From the NCBI RefSeq assembly GCF_004364125.1, contig NZ_SNZV01000002.1, forward strand, positions 434,001-498,000: DNA of 64,000 bases. Reading direction: 5' to 3'. Shown piece after piece: positions 8,312 through 18,681 of this stretch (position 1 is the first letter of the stretch; the number at the start of each line of letters is the position of its first letter). Below the pieces are notes generated by a model. The model was not told the DNA's origin. It saw only the letters and a list, made by a program, of their open reading frames with translations, and ran no database searches. The DNA comes from Sphingobacterium paludis. GTDB taxonomy: Bacteria; Bacteroidota; Bacteroidia; Sphingobacteriales; Sphingobacteriaceae. The position numbers were made by a program, and so were the translations under genes.

Positions 8312-9652
8312 ATGCGTACCAAAACCTTTTTTAAATTTCTTGCATTATTTAGCATTTTTTTGACCGGATTAATTTCCTGTGCACATGTTACAGAAGATTT
8401 AGCAGGAATTCCAGAACGTATAACGGCCACAGATACCAGTTTTTATGACGTGCCATTAGCCGGCAATGCTTTCGTGACGATTAAGCCTTCGGATGCGAAT
8501 GAGCTTATTACTGAAAATGGCCTCGCCAACTGGACAAACAAGGAAAGCGTCACTAGCGTCTACTTCCGGGTACAGGATTCAGGCAGTGTAAGCTTGAAGC
8601 TGCGGGCTAAGGTTGCGCCTGCAAATAATAGTAGTAAAATCAAGATCACCGTTAATGGAAACGCTAGAGAGATTGATCTAGTTGGGTCTGATTTCGAGGA
8701 CTACGAAATCGGACATTTTACTGTCCCGGCGGGCTATGTAAAAGTTGATATACAAGGAATTTCAAAGACCGGTGGCTATTTTGGAGACGTATCGCATGTA
8801 TTAGTCGGCGGAGTGGCCCAAGGAAATCTTTTATACGCTGACGACCCTGATTATTACTATTGGGCTAGAAGGGGTCCTTCCTGCCACATCGGGTATAACA
8901 TCCCAACGCAGGATCCCATTCAGTATTACTATGGAGAGCTCACAGTTCCGACAGGGGAGGACGCCATAGGATCATACTTTATGAGCAACGGTTTCTCGGA
9001 AGGTTATTTCGGGATCCAAGTAAATGCTGAAGCGGAACGTCGGATTCTGTTTTCTGTTTGGAGTCCGCATAACACCGATAACCCAGCAGATATCCCCGAA
9101 CACTTACGGGTGAAACTCAATAAAAAAGGCGCCGATGTCCAGACCGGAGAGTTTGGAAATGAGGGATCTGGAGGACAAAGTTTTTTACGATACAATTGGG
9201 TAGCGGGAGCAACGTATAGGTTTCTGCTAAAAGGTCAACCGGATGGCTCAGGTTCTACAGACTATACGGCTTGGATAGACCTTCCAGAAAAGGGTGGATG
9301 GTATCTGATAGCCAGCTGGAAAAGACCAGAAACCGATAAAAATCTGTCGGGTTTTCATAGTTTTCTAGAAAATTTTAATCCTAACAACGGACATTTAGGG
9401 CGTAAGGTACTTTTCACTAATCGCTGGGTGCGTACCGTTTCCGGAACATGGCTTCCTATACAATCAGCAAAGTTCACCGTTGACGCAACTTACAACGCCA
9501 AACAACGTATAGACGCTATCGGAGGTGTAGAAAGCAACCAATTTTACTTACAGAACGGTGGTTTCTTTAATACGATAGTGGAGCCTACCAGCAGCTTTTC
9601 CATTCCAAGTCCGCAGATAGCTCCTGTCATAGATTTTGATGCATTGCCTTAA
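8312..9652 (+). CDS. DUF3472 family lipoprotein with DUF5077-like N-terminal domain
   Basis: A 446-residue protein with a lipoprotein signal peptide (LTGLISC, Cys at about residue 23). The first half (about 40-165) looks like the beta-rich DUF5077 domain and the second (about 175-400) like DUF3472 (YYYGELTVPTGEDAIGSYFMS, FSVWSPHN). Such proteins are surface or periplasmic, appear in Bacteroidota polysaccharide loci, and have no assigned reaction. It is in the same direction as the SusC/SusD pair 194 bp downstream and may act on the same glycan. The domain names are recalled from sequence character, not searched. Confidence 0.75.
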   Translation: MRTKTFFKFLALFSIFLTGLISCAHVTEDLAGIPERITATDTSFYDVPLAGNAFVTIKPSDANELITENGLANWTNKESVTSVYFRVQDSGSVSLKLRAKVAPANNSSKIKITVNGNAREIDLVGSDFEDYEIGHFTVPAGYVKVDIQGISKTGGYFGDVSHVLVGGVAQGNLLYADDPDYYYWARRGPSCHIGYNIPTQDPIQYYYGELTVPTGEDAIGSYFMSNGFSEGYFGIQVNAEAERRILFSVWSPHNTDNPADIPEHLRVKLNKKGADVQTGEFGNEGSGGQSFLRYNWVAGATYRFLLKGQPDGSGSTDYTAWIDLPEKGGWYLIASWKRPETDKNLSGFHSFLENFNPNNGHLGRKVLFTNRWVRTVSGTWLPIQSAKFTVDATYNAKQRIDAIGGVESNQFYLQNGGFFNTIVEPTSSFSIPSPQIAPVIDFDALP

Positions 9653-9717
9653 GTGATATTTGGAGAATTCACATTAAAGTGAACAATTTGCACGGTTCCG
9701 AAGGAGTTCCTGCGCAA

Positions 9718-9743
9718 ACGATTGTGTGATTTTGTGCAATCGA
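9718..9743. promoter_or_regulatory. Inverted repeat upstream of susC-like gene (possible operator)
   Basis: ACGATTG and CAATCGA flank 12 bases about 100 nt before the susC-like start. The half-site TGTGCAATCGATT resembles LacI-type operators, but no regulator gene is adjacent. It could also form an mRNA leader hairpin. Confidence 0.25.
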
Positions 9744-9845
9744 TTTCGTTTCGTGAAGAGTCTTCGATCAGGTTACTTTCCGTTAACTTGGCTCCATAAG
9801 ATTATGGTAATCTACTAGTTCAACAAAAACCTTAAAAGCATTTTT

Positions 9846-12800
9846 ATGATAAAAAAAACGACAAACCCTTTGTCTGTTTGTAGAAGTTTTCGGCTAGCTT
9901 CCCTGGTGGTGCTAGGGGCCGTAGTCCACCAGAACGCCGCGTTCGGAAAGACTACAGCATTCTACGCACATTCATTCTACCAACAAATGGTAACCGGGCG
10001 CGTTACAGCGGCATCCGGCCCGGTTGCAGGTGCTACAGTTTCCGTGCAGGGAAAAGCATCTAGTTCTACGGCAACGGATGATCAGGGTAACTTTACGATT
10101 GATGCCAAGTTAGGCGATGTTTTGGTATTTAACGCTATAGGCTTCGAGCCGCATACCCAAGTGGTCGATGGAAATTCCATACAAGTTTTATTAACGAACG
10201 GTGATCAAGCTTTAGAGGAGGTGATTGTGGTGGGTTACGGCACACAGAAAAAAGAGAGCTTGACTGGAGCGCTGACCTCCGTAAAAGGCGATGAGCTACG
10301 CGATATTACGACGCCTTCCGTGGAGAACATGTTAAATGCAAAGGCCCCCGGTGTGTATGTTGCGCCGGGCACCGGACAGCCCGGCTCACGAGGTGCGGTG
10401 GTGATACGCGGGCAGGCAACCCTCAGTGGGACAACCAGTCCGCTTTGGGTAATAGATGGGGTGATCATCGGTACATCTCCTGGCGACCTTAATCCTGATG
10501 ATGTGGAGTCTATGACGGTTCTTAAAGACGCTGCGTCTACGGCGATCTATGGCTCGCAAGGGGCCAATGGCGTTGTTGTGGTAACGACCAAGAATGCAAA
10601 GAGTGGAAAAACCACCATCGATGTCTCAACCAAGGTAGGTTTCAATCAACTTACCAACGGTAATCTCGAGATGATGAATGGGGAGGAGCTTTACGACTAT
10701 TATGCTTCGTTCGCCAATGCAAATACCATTGCCTTTCCCAGATGGAATGCCGATTTACGGAACAGTAATTTTGATTGGTGGAAGGTTGCAACCAAGAACG
10801 GATTTACGCAAAACCATAATATAACTTTGCAGGGAGGAACGGAAACTGTCCAATCTTTGCTTTCCATTGGATTGTACGACGAGCAAGGGGCGGTGAGAGG
10901 CTATGACTTTACGCGCTACAACGTCCGTTTTCGACAGACCTATAAACCTTTTGATTGGTTAACGGTGAAGCCATCCTTCGTTGGGGCGCGCCGAGGGGTA
11001 GAAGATCGAGAATATTCTACAACGGCCATGTACTCCAATTTCCCGTGGGATAGTCCCTTTGATGCGAATGGTAATTTAGTGCCACACCGCTACAGTGGTT
11101 GGGTAAACAGCGCAAGTACCAACTACTTGTATGATTTGCAGTGGAATAATTCCACGAATACCAACTACGAGCTCATGGGAAATCTTGATTTTGATGTCAA
11201 ACTTACCGACTGGCTTACTTTCTCTTCGGTAAATAATTACCGCTACAACAACTATTCCTCCAGCGGTTATATAGACCCGCGCTCTAATGAAGGCGAAAGT
11301 GTAAGCGGCCGATTGACGGAGTATCGTACCGAATTTGCGAGACGCTATACGAGTCAGATCTTGCGGGCGAACAAAACCTTCGGTGCCCATGCGCTAAACG
11401 GCGTTTTAGTTTACGAATTTAACGACTATAGCGCAAAGGTGTTAGACGTCTATGGAACAGGATTTATTCCAGGTTTTCAGGTATTGGATGTCGTGAACAA
11501 GCCCGAGCGCACACGTGGTAAAATTAATGAATGGGCCGTGCAATCGTTGCTATCCAATGTACATTATGCCTACGACAATCGGTATCTGGCGCAAGTTTCC
11601 TTTCGTCGCGATGGAGCTTCGAATTTCGGCGACAACGCAAAATATGGAAACTTTTTTTCAGTCAGCGCTGGTTGGAATATGAATAATGAAGAATGGTTTA
11701 AGGCCGATTGGGTAGACGCTTTGAAATTGAGGGCGGCATATGGCTCTGTAGGAAATCGGCCTAGTGCATTGTACCCGCAGTACAATCTGTATGCCGTATC
11801 TGCTACATCAGGATACAATGGGAATCCCGGTGCGCTTATCAATCAAAAAGGAAACCCGGATCTGACCTGGGAGAAAACGTACACCACAGGTGTGGGGGTT
11901 GATGCCTCGCTATTGAATAATCGTGCACGCGTAACACTTGACTACTATATCAAGAACACGGATAACATCCTGTATGAGGTGCCAGTCACAGGAACGGTAG
12001 GTATCACCAGCATATGGAGAAACATCGGCGAGATGCGCAATACCGGTTTTGAGCTTGCTATCGGTGGTGACATCATTCGAAACGACGATTGGTTATGGAG
12101 TGTAGATCTGAATGTTGGACACAACCGAAACCGACTGACCCAACTGTACCCAACAAAGGATGCGAGTGGCAATTTTGTGGTACGTCCAGTTATTGTAGGA
12201 GATGGTTTAGGCATTGCCGGGTCATCACAGCGTATTTTAGAGCCAGGGCTTCCTGTTGATACGTATTACCTAAAAGAATGGGCAGGGGTAAACCCGGAGA
12301 ACGGTGCGCCGATGTGGTACAAAGTGCAGCGGGACGCCAACGGCAATGAAACATCGCGCGCCACAACGTCTAATTACTCTGAAGCAACATTCGAGAAATT
12401 AGGCAATGCTGCCCCAAATATTTTTGGTGGATTTTCAACCGCCCTGCGCTATAAAGCTATCGATTTAAACGCTGTATTCGGTTACTCAATAGGCGGAGAG
12501 ATTTACAATTATTCTCGGCAGGAGTACGATGCCGACGGAACCTACACGGATCGTAATCAAATGAAGTTGATGCCGGGTTGGAGCCGTTGGGAAAAGGAGG
12601 GTGACCACGCGACTCATCCCGTTGCGAAATACAACAACCGGGATGGTGGAAACCAAGCGTCGTCGCGGTTTATCGAAAGTAGTGACTTTTTACGCCTCCG
12701 CTCCTTAACGATTGGCTATACTTTTAAGTTAGATCAATATAAGGTCAGAAATCTACGCGTGTATTTTGCCGGGGAGAATTTGTTTGTGCTGACTAAATAT

Positions 12801-12944
12801 TCGGGTGTAGATCCCGAATTGTCTATCAAAGTTGATGAGGAGGCGAGCTTAGGAGAGCCTGTCGAGGCATTGCTCGGATCCACCGGTCCATCCGTTTACC
12901 CTGCTACTCGGCGCTTTATGATGGGCCTAAATCTTTCATTCTAA
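9846..12944 (+). CDS. SusC/RagA family TonB-linked outer-membrane transporter
   Basis: A 1032-residue outer-membrane importer. After a signal region (about 1-45) comes a carboxypeptidase-regulatory-like domain (VTGRVTAASGPVAGATVSV, about 50-125). The TonB box/plug start EEVIVVGYGTQKKESLTG follows, then the plug (PLWVIDGVIIG ... VLKDAASTAIYGSQGANGVV) and a 22-stranded barrel ending in an aromatic residue (LNLSF). It pairs with the SusD-like lipoprotein 14 nt downstream to take up an oligosaccharide or peptide. The substrate cannot be read from the sequence. No glycoside hydrolase or ECF sigma/anti-sigma pair is adjacent. Confidence 0.95.
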   Translation: MIKKTTNPLSVCRSFRLASLVVLGAVVHQNAAFGKTTAFYAHSFYQQMVTGRVTAASGPVAGATVSVQGKASSSTATDDQGNFTIDAKLGDVLVFNAIGFEPHTQVVDGNSIQVLLTNGDQALEEVIVVGYGTQKKESLTGALTSVKGDELRDITTPSVENMLNAKAPGVYVAPGTGQPGSRGAVVIRGQATLSGTTSPLWVIDGVIIGTSPGDLNPDDVESMTVLKDAASTAIYGSQGANGVVVVTTKNAKSGKTTIDVSTKVGFNQLTNGNLEMMNGEELYDYYASFANANTIAFPRWNADLRNSNFDWWKVATKNGFTQNHNITLQGGTETVQSLLSIGLYDEQGAVRGYDFTRYNVRFRQTYKPFDWLTVKPSFVGARRGVEDREYSTTAMYSNFPWDSPFDANGNLVPHRYSGWVNSASTNYLYDLQWNNSTNTNYELMGNLDFDVKLTDWLTFSSVNNYRYNNYSSSGYIDPRSNEGESVSGRLTEYRTEFARRYTSQILRANKTFGAHALNGVLVYEFNDYSAKVLDVYGTGFIPGFQVLDVVNKPERTRGKINEWAVQSLLSNVHYAYDNRYLAQVSFRRDGASNFGDNAKYGNFFSVSAGWNMNNEEWFKADWVDALKLRAAYGSVGNRPSALYPQYNLYAVSATSGYNGNPGALINQKGNPDLTWEKTYTTGVGVDASLLNNRARVTLDYYIKNTDNILYEVPVTGTVGITSIWRNIGEMRNTGFELAIGGDIIRNDDWLWSVDLNVGHNRNRLTQLYPTKDASGNFVVRPVIVGDGLGIAGSSQRILEPGLPVDTYYLKEWAGVNPENGAPMWYKVQRDANGNETSRATTSNYSEATFEKLGNAAPNIFGGFSTALRYKAIDLNAVFGYSIGGEIYNYSRQEYDADGTYTDRNQMKLMPGWSRWEKEGDHATHPVAKYNNRDGGNQASSRFIESSDFLRLRSLTIGYTFKLDQYKVRNLRVYFAGENLFVLTKYSGVDPELSIKVDEEASLGEPVEALLGSTGPSVYPATRRFMMGLNLSF

Positions 12945-12958
12945 AACTACTGAAAAAC

Positions 12959-14674
12959 ATGAAGAAAAAAATATTTTTTGCTATTCTGACCTGTGTTGGC
13001 CTCGCTTCCTGCGATATAGATCGTTTGCCTTACGGATCAATGGACTCTGATCGAATAGAGGATGACCCGAATGCGTACATTGAGTCTCTATTGAATGGCA
13101 CATACGCCCAATTAAAGCTATGGGCAGACCCGATGCACCGATGCGGTGAATATGCCGGTGACAATATGATGATCCGTGGAGCCTCTACCGATGCTTTCTA
13201 CGAATTTATTTCCTTTTCCCGGACGCCTAATAATGGACGCTTAAACCAATTCTGGAACTATGGATATAAAGCGATCGCACAGGCCTCAAACATCATCAAT
13301 ATGTTCGAAGAGGGACAAAGTGCGGAGTTTGACAATAAATTGGGCGAGTGTTATTACATACGAGGCATGATGTATTTCTATTTAGTTCGCGCCTACGGCA
13401 GACCATTCTATCAAAACCCCAACAGCAATTTAGGTGTCCCGATTGTCAATGGTACTCCGGAAGATGTTGTTAATTTGGAGTTGCCCGATCGAGCTACGGT
13501 TCAGCAAACCTACGAACAGATTATTGCAGATTTAAGTAAAGCCGAAGAAATGCTTACGCTTGATAATGGTCATATTTATGCATCTAAAGGGGCAGCCCAA
13601 GCGCTGCTTTCTCGAGTATATCTTTATATGAGCGGAACCTACACATCCCCGAACACACAGTATGCACAATTAGCTGTGGAATATGCCGATAAGGTGATCA
13701 ATTCGGGCGATTATGCATTGTTGCCACGCGAACAATTTATGCGTTATAATACCTATACGCCAGAGAACAATGCAGAGACAATTTTTGCGGTGAAGCGGGT
13801 AGCATCTGAGTTTTCGGGTACCGATCATTTTTATGGCGTGGGCGGTATGTATGCCAATATTGGGGGAATGGGCTGGGGTGAAATGTATGCAAGTGCAAAA
13901 TATATTGACCTGCTTAATGAAACGGGGCGTAATGATTGGAGGCCAGAAAAATACAGTATTATAGATGCGCGCGCCGCATTTATCGAGCCGACCTATGCTC
14001 GAAATGCGACTACAGGAGCTTACACGGAAGTGTTCCGTTTTATTAAGCAAGACCCTGCCAATGGTTTCAATTATGTACAGGCGCCTATTACGCGCAATGG
14101 AAATGTGATCACCTGTCGAGATGGTGATCAAACATACACGCTATCGGTCGTCGATGCTGCGCAAGAGGTATATAGTATCAATTACAGCGATAATAAAACG
14201 TATACCGGTGTGCTGGATAACTTTATAACCCTAAATAGGGTATATCCACAGTTTTACATTACCAAAGCATCTCGTGAGGGAGAAGACTCCCATCTGCATT
14301 CACCTGTAATCAGCCGTTTGGGGGAGATTTATCTCAACCGGGCAGAGGCTCACGCGAAACTTGGGAACTATGCTGCGGCGCTAACGGATTTGAATGTTAT
14401 TCGTACACGTTCCATTGTCAACGGTGGCTATACAAATCTAGATGCTTCCAACGCTAGTCTTCGCATCGATAAAGAGCGTCAGTTGGAGTTGGCCTACCAA
14501 GCGGAGCGCAGTTACGATGTTTTTCGTAACGGCGGCTCATTGAGACGGGCCTATCCTGGGCCGCAAGTGCAAACCGAAAGCATCTTAGCCACCGATTATC
14601 GCGTTATTTACTACATCCCACAAGACGCTATAAATTCGTATCCTGGGACATTAACGCAGAACCCTACGCAGTAG
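12959..14674 (+). CDS. SusD/RagB family surface glycan-binding lipoprotein
   Basis: A 571-residue lipoprotein (lipobox GLASC, Cys at about 18) that caps the SusC barrel. The N-terminal helices have the TPR-like layout of the family (NQFWNYGYKAIAQASNIINMFEE, GECYYIRGMMYFYLVRAYG). The C-terminal RagB part holds INLNRAEAHAKLGN-like and ERQLELAYQAERSYDVFR segments. It starts 14 nt after the SusC stop, so the two are co-transcribed. An intrinsic terminator follows at 14711. Confidence 0.94.
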   Translation: MKKKIFFAILTCVGLASCDIDRLPYGSMDSDRIEDDPNAYIESLLNGTYAQLKLWADPMHRCGEYAGDNMMIRGASTDAFYEFISFSRTPNNGRLNQFWNYGYKAIAQASNIINMFEEGQSAEFDNKLGECYYIRGMMYFYLVRAYGRPFYQNPNSNLGVPIVNGTPEDVVNLELPDRATVQQTYEQIIADLSKAEEMLTLDNGHIYASKGAAQALLSRVYLYMSGTYTSPNTQYAQLAVEYADKVINSGDYALLPREQFMRYNTYTPENNAETIFAVKRVASEFSGTDHFYGVGGMYANIGGMGWGEMYASAKYIDLLNETGRNDWRPEKYSIIDARAAFIEPTYARNATTGAYTEVFRFIKQDPANGFNYVQAPITRNGNVITCRDGDQTYTLSVVDAAQEVYSINYSDNKTYTGVLDNFITLNRVYPQFYITKASREGEDSHLHSPVISRLGEIYLNRAEAHAKLGNYAAALTDLNVIRTRSIVNGGYTNLDASNASLRIDKERQLELAYQAERSYDVFRNGGSLRRAYPGPQVQTESILATDYRVIYYIPQDAINSYPGTLTQNPTQ

Positions 14675-14710
14675 GGTCTAGCTAAGTCTGGCTTATTTAA
14701 ATGAAACAAG

Positions 14711-14741
14711 AATGGCTTTGCAACACCGCAAAGCCATTTTT
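14711..14741 (+). terminator. Intrinsic terminator after susD-like gene
   Basis: A perfect stem AATGGCTTTGC / GCAAAGCCATT with a loop of about 6 nt, followed by TTT. It closes the SusC/SusD transcript. Confidence 0.85.
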
Positions 14742-14774
14742 ACGGCGGAGCCTAAATAATCAGGTATTTTATTG

Positions 14775-14782
14775 TAACTTTG
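14775..14782 (+). promoter_or_regulatory. Candidate -7 element for der
   Basis: TAACTTTG fits TAnnTTTG and would give a leader of about 50 nt before the der ATG. A convincing -33 TTTG is not present at the usual spacing. Confidence 0.4.
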
Positions 14783-14839
14783 TGGGCTTGAATAAAAGCA
14801 AGTTGCCGTGAGGTAACGTTTTAAATACCGGATATAGTT

Positions 14840-16144
14840 ATGGCAAATATTGTTGCAATCGTTGGTCGCCCAAATGTGGGTAAGTCCACATTATTTAATC
14901 GTTTGACAGAGAGTAGAAAAGCTATCGTAGATGACTTTAGCGGAGTTACTCGTGACCGTCATTACGAATCAGCGGAATGGATTGGAAAGAAATTTACGGT
15001 GATAGATACCGGCGGTTTTGTGCATGGCTCGGATGATATCTTTGAAGAGGCCATCCGCGATCAAGTGCATATCGCGATCGAGGAAGCTTCAGTAATTGTA
15101 TTTATGGTAGATGTCACCACGGGTATTACCGATTTGGACGATGAAATTGCAGACTTATTACGCCGCAGTTCGAAACCCGTATATGTGGTTGCCAATAAGG
15201 TTGATCATGCCAAACTTCACCACGACTCGGCCGAGTTTTATGCATTTGGGTTGGGTGAAATTTACAATATTTCATCGGCTACAGGATCCGGAACAGGCGA
15301 GTTGCTCGATGCTGTAGTATCTCACTTCCCGGAGCAGGAAGATGAGGAAGAGGAAACACTTCCTAAAATTACCATTGTTGGTCGCCCAAATGTGGGTAAA
15401 TCATCTCTTACAAATGCCCTTCTTGGCGTGGATCGTAATATCGTTACTGATATCGCTGGTACTACGCGCGACTCTATCCGTATACACTATAATCAGTTTG
15501 GACACGAATTTTTGCTGATTGATACCGCAGGACTTCGCCGTAAATCCAAAGTGAATGAGGATATTGAATTTTACTCGGTTATGCGCACCATTAAAGCGTT
15601 GGAAGATTCCGACGTTGTTATTTTGATGTTGGATGCTAATGACGGAATTGAAGCACAAGACATCAATATATTCCATCTTGCAGAGAAGAACAAAAAAGGA
15701 ATTATGATTGTTGTCAACAAATGGGATACGATCGAGAAAGACCACAAAACAACGAAGGAGTTTGAAGCGAAGATTAGAGAGAAAATTGCGCCGTTCACTG
15801 ATGTTCCGATCGTTTTTACCTCAGTAACGGAAAAACAGCGTATTTTCAAGGTCGTCGAGACGGCCATGGAGATTTACAAAAACAAAACAAAAAAAATCTC
15901 GACGTCGAAATTAAACGATGTAATGCTCCAGGTAATTGAAAACTACCCGCCGCCTTCCACAAAAGGAAAATACATCAAAATTAAATACGCAACCCAACTC
16001 CCAGGAAGATCGCCAATGTTTGCTTTCTTTTGCAATCTTCCGCAATATATCAAAGATCCCTATAAACGATTTGTTGAAAACAAACTGCGGGATAATTTCG
16101 ATTTTAAAGGAGTGCCCATTCAGATATTCTTTAGACAAAAATAA
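14840..16144 (+). CDS. der: Ribosome biogenesis GTPase Der (EngA)
   Basis: A 434-residue protein with two tandem GTPase domains, unique to this family, needed for 50S subunit maturation. The first domain has GRPNVGKST at about residue 9, DTGG and NKVD. The second has GRPNVGKSS at about residue 182, DTAG and NKWD. A C-terminal KH-like domain follows (about 350-434). The cysS gene begins 21 nt after the stop, so the two may share a transcript. Confidence 0.97.
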   Translation: MANIVAIVGRPNVGKSTLFNRLTESRKAIVDDFSGVTRDRHYESAEWIGKKFTVIDTGGFVHGSDDIFEEAIRDQVHIAIEEASVIVFMVDVTTGITDLDDEIADLLRRSSKPVYVVANKVDHAKLHHDSAEFYAFGLGEIYNISSATGSGTGELLDAVVSHFPEQEDEEEETLPKITIVGRPNVGKSSLTNALLGVDRNIVTDIAGTTRDSIRIHYNQFGHEFLLIDTAGLRRKSKVNEDIEFYSVMRTIKALEDSDVVILMLDANDGIEAQDINIFHLAEKNKKGIMIVVNKWDTIEKDHKTTKEFEAKIREKIAPFTDVPIVFTSVTEKQRIFKVVETAMEIYKNKTKKISTSKLNDVMLQVIENYPPPSTKGKYIKIKYATQLPGRSPMFAFFCNLPQYIKDPYKRFVENKLRDNFDFKGVPIQIFFRQK

Positions 16145-16165
16145 GCGGTTTATTTTAGTAAATAC

Positions 16166-17638
16166 ATGGAAAACCATCTTGTCCTTTACAATACGTTAAC
16201 ACGAAAAAAAGAGAAGTTTGAACCATTAAATGCGCCTTTCGTTGGCATGTATGTCTGCGGCCCAACTGTGTATAGCGATGTGCATTTGGGGAATTGCCGT
16301 ACGTTCATCTCTTTTGATCTTATATTCCGATACCTATTGCACCTCGGCTTTAAGGTTCGTTACGTGCGCAATATTACAGATGCCGGACATTTGGAAGGCG
16401 ATCGCGATGAAGGCGATGATAAGTTTGCAAAGAAAGCGAAGCTGGAGCAACTCGAGCCGATGGAGATCGTGCAGAAGTACACCTTGGGATTCCATGATGT
16501 TTTGCGGTTGTTTAATACCCTTCCGCCCAGCATCGAGCCTACGGCTACAGGGCACATTTCCGAACAAATCGAGATGGTCAAAGAAATCATCGCGAATGGG
16601 TTTGCATATGAAGCTAATGGAACGGTATATTTCGATGTGGAAAAATATGTCAAGAACCATGACTATACGGTATTGACGAATCGCAAACTCGAGGATCTTT
16701 TAAATAATACGCGTGAACTAGGTGGACAAGATGAGAAGCGTGGGCGATTGGATTTTGCGTTGTGGATCAAAGCCAAACCCGAGCATATCATGCGCTGGCC
16801 ATCGCCGTGGAGCGTTGGTTTTCCAGGATGGCATATTGAATGCTCTGCTATGAGCAGCAAATATTTGGGTGCACAGTTTGATATTCACGGCGGAGGTATG
16901 GATTTAGCGGCTACGCACCATACCAACGAAATTGCGCAATCCGAAGCATGTAACCATGTACATCCTGCCAAATATTGGATGCACACCAATATGTTAACGG
17001 TAAATGGAGCACGTATGTCAAAATCTGCGGGCAATGGCTTTTTGCCCCATCAACTGTTCACTGGAGAGCATGCCTTGTTAAACCGTGGCTATTCCCCTAT
17101 GGCCGTGCGCTTCTTTATGATGCAAGCGCATTACAGGAGTACGTTGGATTTCTCGAATGACGCACTAGATGCAGCTGATAAGGGATATAGACGTTTAATG
17201 ACAGCCATCTCTTTGCTCGATAAGTTGAAGCCAGAAAATGCTGATAAAAGTGATTTTGATATCCAAGGCGTCAAACAACGCTGCTATGATGCGATGAATG
17301 ACGATTTTAACAGCCCTGTTTTAATTGCAGAGCTATTCGAGGTTGTACGGTTTATCAATGCGGCGTACGATGGAAAGGCAAAGCTTAGTGCGGAACTCCT
17401 TTCGGAAATTAAAGCACTAATGAAGAGCTTCGTTCATGACATTTTGGGATTGCATGATGATTCGACTGGTTCAGATGCTGGAAATATGGATGAGCTGATG
17501 CAGATTATTATCAACATACGTAATGAGGCAAAATCAAATAAAGACTTTACAACATCCGATCGCATTCGTGAAAAGCTTAGCGCGGCTGGTATCCAACTAA
17601 AAGATAGTAAGGATGGCACACTTTGGAATAAGATTTGA
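16166..17638 (+). CDS. cysS: Cysteine--tRNA ligase
   Basis: A class I aminoacyl-tRNA synthetase of 490 residues. The HIGH motif is VHLGNCRT at about residues 39-46 and the KMSKS motif is MSKSAGN at about 287-293. Zinc ligands are in YVCGPTVY, PGWHIECSA and HHTNEIAQSEA. The C-terminal helical DALR-like region ends in a basic segment. It follows der closely and precedes a secreted protein gene by 24 nt. Confidence 0.97.
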   Translation: MENHLVLYNTLTRKKEKFEPLNAPFVGMYVCGPTVYSDVHLGNCRTFISFDLIFRYLLHLGFKVRYVRNITDAGHLEGDRDEGDDKFAKKAKLEQLEPMEIVQKYTLGFHDVLRLFNTLPPSIEPTATGHISEQIEMVKEIIANGFAYEANGTVYFDVEKYVKNHDYTVLTNRKLEDLLNNTRELGGQDEKRGRLDFALWIKAKPEHIMRWPSPWSVGFPGWHIECSAMSSKYLGAQFDIHGGGMDLAATHHTNEIAQSEACNHVHPAKYWMHTNMLTVNGARMSKSAGNGFLPHQLFTGEHALLNRGYSPMAVRFFMMQAHYRSTLDFSNDALDAADKGYRRLMTAISLLDKLKPENADKSDFDIQGVKQRCYDAMNDDFNSPVLIAELFEVVRFINAAYDGKAKLSAELLSEIKALMKSFVHDILGLHDDSTGSDAGNMDELMQIIINIRNEAKSNKDFTTSDRIREKLSAAGIQLKDSKDGTLWNKI

Positions 17639-17662
17639 TTGTAAGACGACAAAAATGTGTAC

Positions 17663-18529
17663 ATGAAATTAATCAAAATTTGTTCGTTTGTTTGTGCATG
17701 GCTACTGACCCTATCGATGGTTGCGCACGCGCAGCTGCCTGATAAGGTAGGAGGCTTAATACGAGCAGATCGCACAGCGGCAAATATCTCGAAGACGTCG
17801 AACCCACATGATGCTTTGATGTCTATCGTGGACAAAGAATCTACCCTGTATGTTCCGTCTCCTGTGAATGCGGTCAACTACCTAAGTAATAGGCCCAATA
17901 TTCCTGACGTATTAACATGGCAACCCAATTTTGCGTTGGTTTCTAAAAGTTTGGACTGGGGGGTTACTTCGGGGCCTATGGAATTTCAAAAAGTGGGCGC
18001 TGTCAAAAGACACGGCCAATACCTTACCGTTTGGCGCAGGGATCGAAAAGGAAATTGGAAAGCGCATCTACGTGCCGAAGTTGAAAATTTTGGTAAAGGG
18101 CCAAAGTCTGATTTGGTCTATTATGAACCTGATGATTCTTGGTATTTGAAGCACCGCTCGAAAGTTCGTTTGCAACAACGCGAGGAAGTTGTGACCCAAA
18201 GTGATGAACTATTTTCTACTGTTTTGAAAGCCAATAACGAAGCGGCCTTTAAGGAGTTTTTGTCGGATGATATACGTTACTATTACCCTTGGGAGCCAGA
18301 AATAGAGGGCAAGAAAAATGTGCTGGCTTTCCTGAAGAAAAAACGTATTGAGATAACCACAGATCCATCCGGCGTGGGACGGGCCTACAGTGGCGAATAT
18401 GCTTACACATCAGGCACGGCCTCTGTACGCTCAAAGGAGAAAGTGGTGAAATTTAACTATATCCGCATATGGCAGTTGAAGGATGACTATCAATGGCGCG
18501 TACTTATCGAAATGATGTTCGAGCGATAA
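17663..18529 (+). CDS. Secreted protein with NTF2/SnoaL-like C-terminal domain
   Basis: A 288-residue protein. I take the ATG at 17663 because it starts a clean signal peptide ending VAHAQ (about residue 24); a GTG at 17657 only adds two residues. The C-terminal half (DELFSTVLKANNEAAFKEFLSDDIRYYYP ... ASVRSKEKVVKFNYIRIWQL ... WRVLIEM) has the order of a DUF4440/SnoaL cone fold. The N-terminal half also resembles a degenerate second copy (LTVWRRDRKGNWKAHLRAE). The function is unknown and probably periplasmic. A strong bidirectional terminator follows. Confidence 0.7.
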   Translation: MKLIKICSFVCAWLLTLSMVAHAQLPDKVGGLIRADRTAANISKTSNPHDALMSIVDKESTLYVPSPVNAVNYLSNRPNIPDVLTWQPNFALVSKSLDWGVTSGPMEFQKVGAVKRHGQYLTVWRRDRKGNWKAHLRAEVENFGKGPKSDLVYYEPDDSWYLKHRSKVRLQQREEVVTQSDELFSTVLKANNEAAFKEFLSDDIRYYYPWEPEIEGKKNVLAFLKKKRIEITTDPSGVGRAYSGEYAYTSGTASVRSKEKVVKFNYIRIWQLKDDYQWRVLIEMMFER

Positions 18530-18547
18530 ACGCGACGCAACGACATA

Positions 18548-18588
18548 ACAAAAAAGCGCATTCCTTTTTGGAATGCGCTTTTTTGTTA
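18548..18588. terminator. Bidirectional intrinsic terminator
   Basis: AACAAAAAAGCGCATTCC and its exact complement flank a short T-rich loop. A-run and T-run on either side allow termination in both directions, though only the rightward gene ends here. Confidence 0.85.
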
Positions 18589-18681
18589 TGAAATCTCTAA
18601 ACCATCCCACCAAGCAGGCGTAGATATTTCGTCACTTTTGTAGATATAGGGATGTCGTGAGGGCCCATGTATAGTTACTTT

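Noticed and set aside
9718..9743. Inverted repeat before susC as a firm operator
   Set aside because: Arms are only 6-7 bp and no regulator gene is adjacent. It is kept only as a low-confidence site.
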